From assembly GCA_051000345.1 (NCBI GenBank), contig JBPCOJ010000119.1, positions 1 to 20,340 on the forward strand: a DNA stretch of 20,340 bases, given 5' to 3'. The notes under the pieces are model-generated. The model ran no database searches. It was not told the origin of the DNA and saw only the letters and a list, made by a program, of their open reading frames with translations. Every line of letters starts with the position of its first letter. The stretch's first letter is position 1. The stretch is from JBHENC01 sp051000345. Its GTDB lineage: Bacteria > Acidobacteriota > Blastocatellia > Pyrinomonadales > Pyrinomonadaceae. Shown piece by piece: positions 1 to 7,204 of this stretch. The position numbers and the translations under genes were made by a program.

Positions 1-84
1 CAAATCCTGCAAGATTCTCGACCCGCAGTTAATCATCTTCATTGGACGACGCACAATTCAACGAACAAACGCGTGTCGTCTTCA

Positions 85-864
85 TCACACAGGCTGCGGC
101 ATCCATGCCACAACGTCTAATCTTTTAGCGAAGTGCAGCAGCGGTTTTGTTTGCGGCAGCTTGAATCCTAGTTGCTCCGCCATCGTGTTCGTTTCAATCA
201 AGACTTCAGCGTGCTGTAAAGGCCAGCGCGTGTGTTGAATATCGCTGCGAAAAACTCGCTTGCCTCGATTCGCCGCGTATAAGCAATAGCGCTCCGTGAG
301 CCACTCCTCATGACTGCCAACGCCAGCTTGAAAAACATTTCCGGTTGGCTGATAACGCCCGCGAAAATCGGCGTGCGGCGCACTACGATGCGTGCGCCTG
401 CTTTCGTAAAAAATTTCATCCACTTTGTTAATGCATGACATGCGCGCGTCGAAGTAAGGCAAATGAAAGGCACTCCGCGCGATGCGCACAGCAACGGGAT
501 TCGCGGCGTCCAGACTAAAGAACCACACGCCGGGCTTGCCATTCGTCTTCACATAAGTTCGTACATTGAGTTCGGGAAAGGCAGACAGCCATGGCAGCGT
601 AGGCGTGTATCTGGGACGAACGCCGGTCATGCGAAACGGCACAATGCCGAGCCATGCTTCATCGTCAAACGTGTCAATCTCAAGTTGCGAAGGAATGAGC
701 GGACGCAAACAATCGACGCGCACAGGCCAGTGCATAAACAACAAATCATGCCAATTCATCGCCATCGCCCAACGGCCTTCGGGCATCGGCCAAGGTCTGT
801 GGCTTGCATCAATCGTTATCGAATGCTTGTCGTGCGGAAAGATTGCCATGCTTGCTTTCGTCAC
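85..864 (-). CDS. DUF2071 (YqjF-like) family protein
   Basis: A 259-residue protein of the DUF2071 family, whose biochemical role is not established. The family signature is visible near the N terminus: W-x-D-L-L-F-x-H-W-P-V, then D-x-F-D-D-E-A-W-L-G-I-V-P-F, then F-P-E-L-N-V-R-T-Y-V. No signal peptide or membrane segment is seen, so it is probably cytosolic. The GTG start at 864 overlaps the TGA of the upstream response regulator as GTGA, which points to translational coupling; an in-frame ATG at 849 is the alternative start. It is the last gene of the kinase/SRPBCC/regulator operon. Family assignment is firm, function unknown. Confidence 0.88.
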   Translation of the reverse strand: MTKASMAIFPHDKHSITIDASHRPWPMPEGRWAMAMNWHDLLFMHWPVRVDCLRPLIPSQLEIDTFDDEAWLGIVPFRMTGVRPRYTPTLPWLSAFPELNVRTYVKTNGKPGVWFFSLDAANPVAVRIARSAFHLPYFDARMSCINKVDEIFYESRRTHRSAPHADFRGRYQPTGNVFQAGVGSHEEWLTERYCLYAANRGKRVFRSDIQHTRWPLQHAEVLIETNTMAEQLGFKLPQTKPLLHFAKRLDVVAWMPQPV

Positions 865-2231
865 ACTACATCGTAGCGTTTGAGTTTGCGGTAGAGCGTC
901 GAGAGGTCTATGCCGAGAATGTCGGCGGCGCTCGTTTTATCTTGATTGACGGAAGCCATCGTCTCGAAAATGTAGCGGCGTTCGATTTCGGCGAGCGTCG
1001 GGCGCAGTCCTTCCGGGTCGCGCAAGGGTGCGTGTCCGGCGAGAGCAGCGGCGGCATCCTTTATTCGCGGCGGGAGGCTTAAGAGATCAATTTGTTCGTT
1101 GCTCAAAGTGAACGCGCGTTCGATGGAGTTTTGCAGTTCGCGGACGTTGCCCGGCCAGTTGTAATTGATGAGCGCGTTTAAGGCTTCGGGCGCGATTGTT
1201 TTTTCATTCTGCCCCTGCTCGCGCGCGATGCTCTGTATGAAGTAGCGCACGAGCAGCGGAATGTCTTCGCGGCGTTCGCGTAAAGGCGGCAAGTGAATTT
1301 CGATGACGTTCAAACGATAAAACAAATCTTCGCGGAAACGATTCGCCGCGACTTCCGTTTCGAGATCGCGGTTGGTGGCGGAAAGAATGCGCGCGTCGAA
1401 AGCAACGGGCGCGCTAGAGCCGACGGGCGTGACTTCGTGCGCTTCGACGGCGCGAAGGAGCCGCACTTGCATCGCGGGAGAGATTTCGCCGATTTCGTCT
1501 AAAAAGATAGTGCCGCCCGTCGCGGAACGAAAAAGGCCGGGCTTGTTTGTGACGGCTCCCGTGAACGCACCTTTTGTATGTCCGAAGAGTTCCGATTCGA
1601 GCAGCGTTTCGGGCAGCGCGCCGCAGTTGATGGCGACGAAGGGATGATCTCTGCGCAAACTGTGGTGATGAATGGCGCGTGCGATTAATTCTTTGCCGGT
1701 GCCAGATTCGCCTTGAATGAATATGTTGGTGTTGGTACCGGAAACTTTTTCGACCGCGCGAAAAACCGATTGCAGCGCTTCGGATGTGCCGATGATCTCG
1801 TTGAAGGAATAGCGGCGTTCGAGTTCGCGGCGAAGGGCGCGATTCTCGCTGAAGAGTTGGCGCTGGCGCAAAGCGTTTCTAATTGTTTGCAGCAAGTCTT
1901 CGTTGACGAAGGGTTTTGTAATGTAATCGTAAGCGCCTTTGCGAAGCGCGGCGACTGCCGAATCGACGGAAGAATAAGCGGTGGTAACGATGACGAGCGC
2001 TTCCGCGTTGATGTCCTTAATGCGATCAAGCAAGGCGAGGCCGTCCATGCCACTCATGCGTATGTCCGTGAGCGTCACGGCGACATCCGCCGACTCGAAA
2101 ATCTCCAATGCTTCTTCGGCGCTGCGAGCCTCAGTCACGCGGTAGCCCGCATCTTCAATGAGCCGCGCCAGAATCGCACGCATTAAATCTTCATCTTCGG
2201 CAACGAGAACGAGCGGTGATGTATTAGTCAT
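861..2231 (-). CDS. Sigma-54-dependent response regulator (NtrC/AtoC type)
   Basis: A 456-residue transcription activator. The receiver domain covers residues 5-120, with acidic pocket E12/D13, phosphorylatable D56 and K106. The AAA+ domain (about 143-370) has Walker A GESGTGKE (174-181), the sigma-54 contact loop GAFTGA (221-226) and Walker B TIFLDE (241-246). A Fis-type helix-turn-helix ends the protein (ADILGIDLSTLYRKLKRY). Once phosphorylated by its kinase, such a protein oligomerises upstream of a -24/-12 promoter and drives open-complex formation. The ATG at 2231 is preferred; the longer frame would need a TTG at 2261 and adds ten residues outside the domain. Its likely partner is the 7TM kinase two genes upstream. 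A candidate sigma-54 promoter lies at 5559-5575. Confidence 0.95.
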   Translation of the reverse strand: MTNTSPLVLVAEDEDLMRAILARLIEDAGYRVTEARSAEEALEIFESADVAVTLTDIRMSGMDGLALLDRIKDINAEALVIVTTAYSSVDSAVAALRKGAYDYITKPFVNEDLLQTIRNALRQRQLFSENRALRRELERRYSFNEIIGTSEALQSVFRAVEKVSGTNTNIFIQGESGTGKELIARAIHHHSLRRDHPFVAINCGALPETLLESELFGHTKGAFTGAVTNKPGLFRSATGGTIFLDEIGEISPAMQVRLLRAVEAHEVTPVGSSAPVAFDARILSATNRDLETEVAANRFREDLFYRLNVIEIHLPPLRERREDIPLLVRYFIQSIAREQGQNEKTIAPEALNALINYNWPGNVRELQNSIERAFTLSNEQIDLLSLPPRIKDAAAALAGHAPLRDPEGLRPTLAEIERRYIFETMASVNQDKTSAADILGIDLSTLYRKLKRYDVV

Positions 2232-2292
2232 GCTTTTAATCCGTTTTTGAAGTGCAGGCAAATCAACTCAATGCGACTTTAATTCGCGTTTA

Positions 2293-2748
2293 TCAGACCA
2301 TTCTCTCCGCGAGATTTTTAATGTAGTCGTTGTGCAAAACGAGAAAGCGTTTCATGTAGTTTTCTAGAAACAGCCAATCGACAATGTTCCCGATGACGCT
2401 GAACGGCGAGGCAAAATCGAGTTCGTCAATCAAGAATGTGCCGCCATCGCGTGCCTCAAACGTATGCTTGTGCCGTAAGTGTTTGAATGCGCCGCTTTGC
2501 ATTTCATCTGTGAACATATGCGGACGCTCGAATGCAGTGATGCGTGACGTGAGCCGCTGGCGCACATAAAGGTGTGTCGCTTCCCATGTTACTTCATCGC
2601 CTAACTGCAACATGCCATACGTGACGCCTGCGACGGCGCGCTCATTTGTGATGCTTGTCGATGCCATGTGTACGCCAACGTCACGCGAGAGATCGAAGCA
2701 GATTTCGACGGGCGCGCGAATAAAAGTTTCAAGATGAATTATCGGCAT
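2293..2748 (-). CDS. SRPBCC (START/Bet v 1-like) family protein
   Basis: A 151-residue protein with the SRPBCC signature. It opens with a strand-helix unit ending in the typical R-A-P-V-E-x-C-F-D-L-S-R-D. A later stretch, F-x-D-E-M-Q-S-G-A-F-K-H-L-R-H-K-H-T-F, matches the family's 'mf.DeQ.kGpFk.w.H.H.F' pattern, followed by F-L-I-D-E-L-D-F. The fold is a helix-grip cavity that usually binds a hydrophobic ligand; no ligand can be named. The start overlaps the end of the histidine kinase gene by 10 nt, so the two are almost certainly co-translated. Its position between a kinase and its regulator suggests an accessory or ligand-sensing role (inference). Confidence 0.85.
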   Translation of the reverse strand: MPIIHLETFIRAPVEICFDLSRDVGVHMASTSITNERAVAGVTYGMLQLGDEVTWEATHLYVRQRLTSRITAFERPHMFTDEMQSGAFKHLRHKHTFEARDGGTFLIDELDFASPFSVIGNIVDWLFLENYMKRFLVLHNDYIKNLAERMV

Positions 2749-4541
2749 ACTTCTTCAGGAATAAATGTCGGTTGCGTGGGCAAGACGACGCATACGCATG
2801 TGCCGCGCAAGTTGTTCGGTTGAATTTCGATGCGCCCGCCGTGCGCTGTGATAATGCCGTAGCAGACGGCGAGGCCGAGACCCGTGCCGCTGCCCGCAGT
2901 CTTGGTTGTGTAGAAGGGATCGAAAACATGCGCGAGATGTTCGGGCGCAATGCCTATGCCTGTGTCCGCGATTTCGATGATGAGTCGATGCGTTGAAAAG
3001 TCATGTCGCGTCGTGATGGAAAGCTCTTTGTTGCCGTCAACGCTCTGCATCGAGTCGCGTGCGTTGAGCAGTAAATTGAGAAAGACTTGCTGAAGTTGGT
3101 TGGCGTCGGCGAAAACGTGCGGCGCGCGAGCGTCCTTTTTGACTGTGAGATGAAGCTGCTGGAATGATTTGTCGAAGCTGGCGAGGCGAATGCTGGCGTC
3201 GATGGCTTCGTTGATGTCGAGCGGGATGCGCGAGGCCGGACGCGCGCGCGCGAAGTCCATCATGTCGCGCAAGACCTGCGTAATGCGCGTGATCTGTGTC
3301 GAGATGAGGCGCAGCATTTCGGTTGTTTCGGCGTCGCCCGTCGTGCGTGTTTGAAGAATCTGTATCAGCGATGAAATAGAGGCGAGCGGATTGTTGACTT
3401 CGTGCGCGACTCCGGCGGCGAGAGTTCCGGCGGCGGCGAGTTTTTCAGTGCGGATCAGTTGTTCGTTGAGCTGGCGCAGTTGCTCTATGTCGGCGGCCAT
3501 TTTGCGGCTCATTTCGTTGAAGGATGCGGCGAGCAGCCCGACTTCATCGTTGCTGCGCAGATCGACTTGCGCGCCGTAAGCGCCGCCCGCGACTTCAACC
3601 GCCGCTTCGGTCAAACGCCGCACGGGACGCGACAGAATGCGGACGATCAATGCGACGAGCACCAGATTCGGCGCGAGCGCTGTGATAACACTGAAGACGA
3701 GATAGCGCCGCCACGCTTCGATTGTTTGCACGCCACTACTGCTGTCGCTGAAACTCCACCAGACAATCGGAATTTGCAGTAGAAAGAAACTAGAGACGGC
3801 GACGATGGCGATGGCGAGCGCGACTTTATAGGCGACTGGGAAAAGACGGAATTGATCGAGCGCCGATTGCAGCGAAAAGAGTTTGAAATTCGTGATCGCG
3901 TAAGCATAGATAATGACGCCGAGAAGCACGAAGACGGAGCCGACGGGCAAAAGATCGTAGATGCCGAAAAGCGGCAGGGCAATGTTAGCGAGCGTGTTGA
4001 GCGTGCCGGTGATGACGAGCGCCCAGAGAATCGCGCCGAGTTGCTGTCCCCAGAGCGTGCCGCGATAGCGCCGGTATTTTGCGTAGAGCAACACGAAGCC
4101 GTAAGCGAAAACGCCGTATGCGTAAAGCCCGAAGGCGTAGGCGAGCGGCGTTAGTCGAATGACAAACTTCGCGTCGATGAAACGCACGTCCTGCCACATC
4201 ATATTCAAAAGCGCGGCGGGAACGAGCACTACGCCGGGCGCGAACAGCACGGCGGCGCGTTTGAAATTGACGGGATGGTTTTCCGGGAAGACCCATGCAA
4301 AAACCACAAGCGAGTATTGCAAAAGCAGCGCGATGATAAAGCTCGTCGTCGCCCACCATGCGGCAGAGCCTTCGCGCGTTGCAAAGCCCCACAGCGCGAT
4401 GTCTTTGATCGTCCACAGCGCAAGGCAGAGCACGAAGATGGCGAACGTCTGATGAATACGGCTGCGCGGCGCGGCGACGAAAACATAAAAGCCGAGCAGC
4501 ACCAGCAGGAAAAGCGAAAGTAGCAGCAGGGCAAGCAGCAT
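2739..4541 (-). CDS. 7TM-type sensor histidine kinase with HAMP domain
   Basis: A 600-residue membrane sensor kinase. The first ~220 residues hold about seven hydrophobic segments resembling the 7TM histidine-kinase N-terminal domain. Two more segments (about 237-258 and 281-302) flank a short loop containing W-W-S-F-S-D. A HAMP linker follows (about 300-350), then the HisKA helix with phosphoacceptor H380 in A-H-E-V-N-N-P-L. The ATPase domain has the N box (N489-N493, N-L-L-L-N-A-R-D-S), the G1 box D-T-G-I-G-I (526-531) and the G2 box G-S-G-T-G-L-G-L (550-557). It is intact and should autophosphorylate. It heads the operon; the downstream NtrC-type regulator is the obvious partner. The Shine-Dalgarno sequence is weak. 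Confidence 0.95.
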   Translation of the reverse strand: MLLALLLLSLFLLVLLGFYVFVAAPRSRIHQTFAIFVLCLALWTIKDIALWGFATREGSAAWWATTSFIIALLLQYSLVVFAWVFPENHPVNFKRAAVLFAPGVVLVPAALLNMMWQDVRFIDAKFVIRLTPLAYAFGLYAYGVFAYGFVLLYAKYRRYRGTLWGQQLGAILWALVITGTLNTLANIALPLFGIYDLLPVGSVFVLLGVIIYAYAITNFKLFSLQSALDQFRLFPVAYKVALAIAIVAVSSFFLLQIPIVWWSFSDSSSGVQTIEAWRRYLVFSVITALAPNLVLVALIVRILSRPVRRLTEAAVEVAGGAYGAQVDLRSNDEVGLLAASFNEMSRKMAADIEQLRQLNEQLIRTEKLAAAGTLAAGVAHEVNNPLASISSLIQILQTRTTGDAETTEMLRLISTQITRITQVLRDMMDFARARPASRIPLDINEAIDASIRLASFDKSFQQLHLTVKKDARAPHVFADANQLQQVFLNLLLNARDSMQSVDGNKELSITTRHDFSTHRLIIEIADTGIGIAPEHLAHVFDPFYTTKTAGSGTGLGLAVCYGIITAHGGRIEIQPNNLRGTCVCVVLPTQPTFIPEEVCR

Positions 4542-4629
4542 GGAGAGTCTTCAGCAATCGAATTCAACGGTCAGCCGAACGTTTTTACCACAAAACAATC
4601 CGGCAGCGAGCCGAAACGTAACTCACTTA

Positions 4630-4658
4630 TCAATATAACTCGCTTATTAAGCGGTCAA
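4630..4658 (-). promoter_or_regulatory. Candidate sigma-70 promoter of the kinase operon with operator-like repeats
   Basis: On the minus strand TTGACC (4658-4653) and TATTGA (4635-4630) are separated by 17 bp, about 90 bp before the kinase start. The -35 overlaps the stop codon of the preceding gene. Between the two boxes lies the perfect inverted repeat CGCTTA-T-TAAGCG (4641-4653). Two 14-bp direct repeats (4619-4632 and 4636-4649, two mismatches) sit with a 17-bp period over the same interval. The repeats make regulator binding likely; which regulator is unknown. Confidence 0.45.
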
Positions 4659-5542
4659 GCCTGCGTAAAGTTCTCGTTTGACCGGCGGGTTGTCGAAACG
4701 GCGTGTCCCGCATGTGTCGTCAGGCATCTTTCTTCTTCATGAGAGAAAACAGTTGGCGAGTCTTCGGTTGTAGTTGCTTCATCGAGTGTTTGCAAGCGTG
4801 CGCATTGCGCGTCGAGCAATGGCGCGATGCGTAGCGCTGTCTCACGGTCTTCGAGAAGCGATGCGAGGTCGATAGCGCAGGCATAAACGCGCAAAGTGCG
4901 TTCGGATAAATCATTCTCTCCGGCTTTGTCTGCGGGCAAAGGTAAAAGGCGTTCAGGAGCGCGGCAGCATAATTCGGTGAGCGATTGCAGCAATCGGGCG
5001 CGCGCTATGTTTAGATGATCGGCGAGACGTGCGTTGTTGCGCCTGTGTGTACAAAGTCCCGCGAGAAACAGATCGTCGCCGCGCCGTCCGCCGAGGCGTG
5101 CGGTTTCCATTTCACGCGCCGAAGGAGAAACGGAATTCGCAGCGGCGATGCGCGTCAGCCCGACGTACTTTTCGAGTAGCTCGCGGAATTCGTAAGCCGC
5201 GAGTTCGCTTGTTGACACTTTAATCGAGCGCAAGGATTCGTCTGCGTCGGCGAAGGCCGCGAGTAATTCACGCGAGGCACTTTCTATTCCGGCAAATGTT
5301 GCGCTTTCCATTTCGGCGAAGTCTGCTTCGTTGGTCGAGTGGTCTTCGTCTTGAAAAACGAATCGGCGGCCTATGCCTTTGCGTGCGCGTCGTAGCCACA
5401 CGAGCGGCCACAAAAGAGTCGCGCCGGATACGCCGATGAGCCGCCGCGTTAGGCTTTGGGCGGAACCCGCTTGAAGAAAAAACGCGACGCCGTGAGGGGC
5501 GGCGATTGCCATATAGATAATCAAAATTTCGCTCAGGTGCAT
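4655..5542 (-). CDS. Hypothetical membrane-anchored protein, 295 aa
   Basis: Not recognised. The first ~25 residues are hydrophobic (I-L-I-I-Y-M-A-I-A-A-P-H-G-V-A-F-F-L) and a second apolar stretch (about 36-49) ends in a basic W-L-R-R-A-R-K cluster. This suggests one or two membrane segments with a cytosolic C-terminal body. The rest is acidic, helical and Leu/Ala-rich, with scattered cysteines and no known motif. It lies upstream of, and in line with, the kinase operon. No Shine-Dalgarno precedes ATG 5542. A -24/-12 promoter element lies 17 nt upstream, and an in-frame ATG at 5581 with a good Shine-Dalgarno runs into a stop after eight codons. The start is therefore uncertain. Confidence 0.7.
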   Translation of the reverse strand: MHLSEILIIYMAIAAPHGVAFFLQAGSAQSLTRRLIGVSGATLLWPLVWLRRARKGIGRRFVFQDEDHSTNEADFAEMESATFAGIESASRELLAAFADADESLRSIKVSTSELAAYEFRELLEKYVGLTRIAAANSVSPSAREMETARLGGRRGDDLFLAGLCTHRRNNARLADHLNIARARLLQSLTELCCRAPERLLPLPADKAGENDLSERTLRVYACAIDLASLLEDRETALRIAPLLDAQCARLQTLDEATTTEDSPTVFSHEEERCLTTHAGHAVSTTRRSNENFTQA

Positions 5543-5883
5543 TGCGCAAATGCTTTAGGGCAACGCTTGTGCCAGCCGCATCGTTCCTCTATGAAAGGAA
5601 TTCCGTGACTCGCTCTTTGGGTTGTTATTCAAAGACTTGGCGGCTTTTCGGAAGATTCCGAGCAATGTCGTTGAAGAATTAAGAAAGCATGACGATTGGC
5701 AAAGCGCAAGGCTGAAGGTTCGTCATGGCATTGTGCAAATTACAGCGCAACGGCTGAACGTGTGTTTACGATCAAATAACGTAGCGCGGCATGGCCTGAT
5801 ATGGCTGGCCGGTTCACGGATGAGAGCCGCTTGAAATAGAATTGCCGACACTTGTTCCGAGCTGGCTTCGTCGTTTACACGAA
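5543..5883. other. Intergenic region without a convincing gene
   Basis: It contains the sigma-54 element and the 8-codon in-frame leader described for the 295-aa gene. It also contains a 70-codon plus-strand frame (5622-5834) that starts with TTG, lacks a ribosome-binding site and matches nothing recognised. I see no RNA gene or repeat here. It may be decayed coding sequence. Confidence 0.4.
5559..5575 (-). promoter_or_regulatory. Candidate sigma-54 (-24/-12) promoter
   Basis: The minus strand reads C-TGGCAC-N5-TTGCC, with exactly 10 nt between the GG and GC dinucleotides, close to the sigma-54 consensus. Only the final W is missed. Transcription would begin near 5548, leaving about 6 nt before ATG 5542. 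Two sigma-54 activators are encoded in the window and one sits in the adjoining operon, so autogenous control is plausible (inference). Confidence 0.55.
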
Positions 5884-5889
5884 TTGATG

Positions 5890-5918
5890 TTGTACGAATG
5901 AATGCTCATTCATAATTC
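5890..5918 (+). promoter_or_regulatory. Palindromic operator within a possible promoter
   Basis: ATGAATG-CT-CATTCAT (5898-5913) is a perfect 7-bp inverted repeat with a 2-bp centre. It falls between a TTGTAC (-35-like, 5890-5895) and a TAATTC (-10-like, 5913-5918) spaced by 17 bp. The TGAATGnnCATTCA pattern is of the kind bound by TetR-family repressors (general knowledge). No TetR gene is present in the window. Confidence 0.45.
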
Positions 5919-5944
5919 TCGATGTATGTAATGAGGCCACCGTT

Positions 5945-6070
5945 ATGAGCCGTCTTTTCTTTCAGGGCAAACGCCGCCCGCCATACACATTTGCAGGCCG
6001 GGAAAGAAAGTTTACTGCGCCGCCGCTCGGTGAAAATTCTTTAAGGCCGATGTTTATTGCTCTTGGCTGA
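5945..6070 (+). CDS. Possible small protein, 41 aa
   Basis: A 41-codon frame beginning MSRLFFQGKRRPP and ending FIALG. It is basic, has no membrane segment and is not recognised. GAGG stands 8 nt before the ATG, and the palindrome-bearing promoter candidate lies about 30 bp upstream, so promoter, operator, ribosome-binding site and frame are in a sensible order. Against it are its short length and the lack of any family match. Confidence 0.35.
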   Translation: MSRLFFQGKRRPPYTFAGRERKFTAPPLGENSLRPMFIALG

Positions 6071-6296
6071 TGGGCGCACAGAAATCTTTTGAGACGAACA
6101 GAGCGTCTAAAGAATAATCGCGGCAGAGCAATTCGATGAAGTCGGTTTCAGTAAGCTGTGTGGTCTGTCGTTTGCTATACAAATGCGCGAGGGAACGAAA
6201 GAAATCGCGCGATTGAAAGAATAATCGAACTTTACCGCGAATAAATCGTTCAAGAGTGAAAATAAAGGAATCATTCAGATAGAGAGATACGTCAAG

Positions 6297-6527
6297 ATGA
6301 CTACAAAAGCCCCGATCAAAGTGATTAAGCGCGACGAGCGAACTCGTCAGGAAGCGCTCGCCGAACAACAAACCGCGCCGAAGGCGACAACGCAGCAAGC
6401 CGCCCGCGAAATGGTCGCCAACGTCAGCACATGGGTCAGCGAGTTTCAGCAGAAACGCCGCACCGAAACCTCGCAGGCCATCAAACAGTTATTCGCCGAT
6501 ACGAACGCGCAGCCAACCGAAGCGTAA
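6297..6527 (+). CDS. Conserved-looking small hypothetical protein, 76 aa
   Basis: A 76-residue hydrophilic, mostly helical protein. The N terminus is basic (P-I-K-V-I-K-R-D-E-R-T-R-Q-E-A) and is followed by a Gln/Ala/Thr-rich linker and a helix (A-R-E-M-V-A-N-V-S-T-W-V-S-E-F-Q-Q-K-R-R). There is no signal peptide, cysteine or known motif. GAGAG lies about 10 nt before the ATG. The gene is monocistronic and is followed by a strong hairpin terminator. The basic start would allow nucleic-acid or ribosome contact, but that is speculation. Confidence 0.7.
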   Translation: MTTKAPIKVIKRDERTRQEALAEQQTAPKATTQQAAREMVANVSTWVSEFQQKRRTETSQAIKQLFADTNAQPTEA

Positions 6528-6607
6528 GCGCATACTAATCCAAACGGCGTCGCTCAAGCGTTAAGCGGGTAATGCCGTTGCCGTTAGAGCATCTGGAAAC
6601 AATTAAC

Positions 6608-6652
6608 AGGGAGCGTGTCTTTTGCAAAAGAGGCGCTCCCTTTGTCATTTTC
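6608..6652 (+). terminator. Rho-independent terminator after the 76-aa gene
   Basis: AGGGAGCG (6608-6615) pairs with CGCTCCCT (6634-6641). Inside, TCTTTT pairs with AAAAGA, giving one long hairpin, and a T-rich stretch follows. Confidence 0.75.
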
Positions 6653-6798
6653 GCACCCGAACGCAAATTTCGACTTTCAAAACAGGCCGCATCGTGTTTA
6701 ATATATCCGCACGCAATAAGCTTTTATACAATTAGAATAATGAGGGCAGCGTGAGATACGTTGTTCGTCGCAAAATTTCGAGGAGGAAATAGAAGTTC

Positions 6799-7074
6799 AT
6801 GACTTACGTTGTGGTCGAGCCGTGCGTGAAATGCCGTTACACGGATTGCGCTCTGGTATGCCCGGTCGAGGCTTTTCATCTGGATGAGGAAATGCTCGTT
6901 ATCAACCCGGACACATGCATTGATTGTGACGCGTGCGTGCCGGAATGCCCGGTCGAAGCGATTTTCCCGGAAGACGCAGTGCCGGAAGAGTGGAAGCACT
7001 ACACGCAGATGAACGCCGACAAAGTGGCGAGCGGGCTGCCCATTATCAGCGAAAAGCTCGATCCGCTGTGCTAA
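6799..7074 (+). CDS. fdxA: 7Fe ferredoxin (3Fe-4S/4Fe-4S), FdxA type
   Basis: A 91-residue soluble electron carrier. The first cysteine group is C9-x2-C12-x4-C17-x3-C21-P and the second is C40-x2-C43-x2-C46-x3-C50-P. By family precedent C9, C17 and C50 bind the 3Fe-4S cluster, and C21, C40, C43 and C46 bind the 4Fe-4S cluster, leaving C12 free. The sequences around both cysteine groups are typical of the FdxA family. The C-terminal tail is somewhat shorter than in proteobacterial members (about 107-112 residues). An AGGAGG Shine-Dalgarno lies 12 nt upstream, a little long. The gene stands alone, so its redox partners are unknown. Confidence 0.95.
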   Translation: MTYVVVEPCVKCRYTDCALVCPVEAFHLDEEMLVINPDTCIDCDACVPECPVEAIFPEDAVPEEWKHYTQMNADKVASGLPIISEKLDPLC

Positions 7075-7106
7075 GGAAAAGCAGCTAACACGCGCCGGAT
7101 TTTATA

Positions 7107-7154
7107 AAAAACAGAAGAAGCCGTTCTCGTATGGGACTGGCTTCTTCTGTTTTT
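7107..7154. terminator. Bidirectional terminator between ferredoxin and SDR genes
   Basis: A perfect 16-bp inverted repeat (7107-7122 and 7139-7154) with AAAAA on one flank and TTTTT on the other. The stem extends four more pairs inward (GTTC/GGAC with a wobble). Each strand reads as a GC stem followed by a U-tract, which suits the convergent genes on either side. Confidence 0.9.
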
Positions 7155-7204
7155 CGATTAGGGTTGCCTGTTGAAGGAGATTGACCTCGTTTGTCATTCA
7201 CGAT

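Noticed and set aside
2229..2261. Longer start (TTG 2261) for the first response regulator
   Set aside because: The extra ten residues lie outside the receiver domain; ATG 2231 begins right before the conserved first strand.
5622..5834. 70-codon plus-strand frame
   Set aside because: TTG start without ribosome-binding site and no recognised family; the composition is not bad, so a decayed gene remains possible.
6572..6754. 60-codon frame after the 76-aa gene
   Set aside because: It reads straight through the hairpin terminator at 6608-6652 and resembles no protein.
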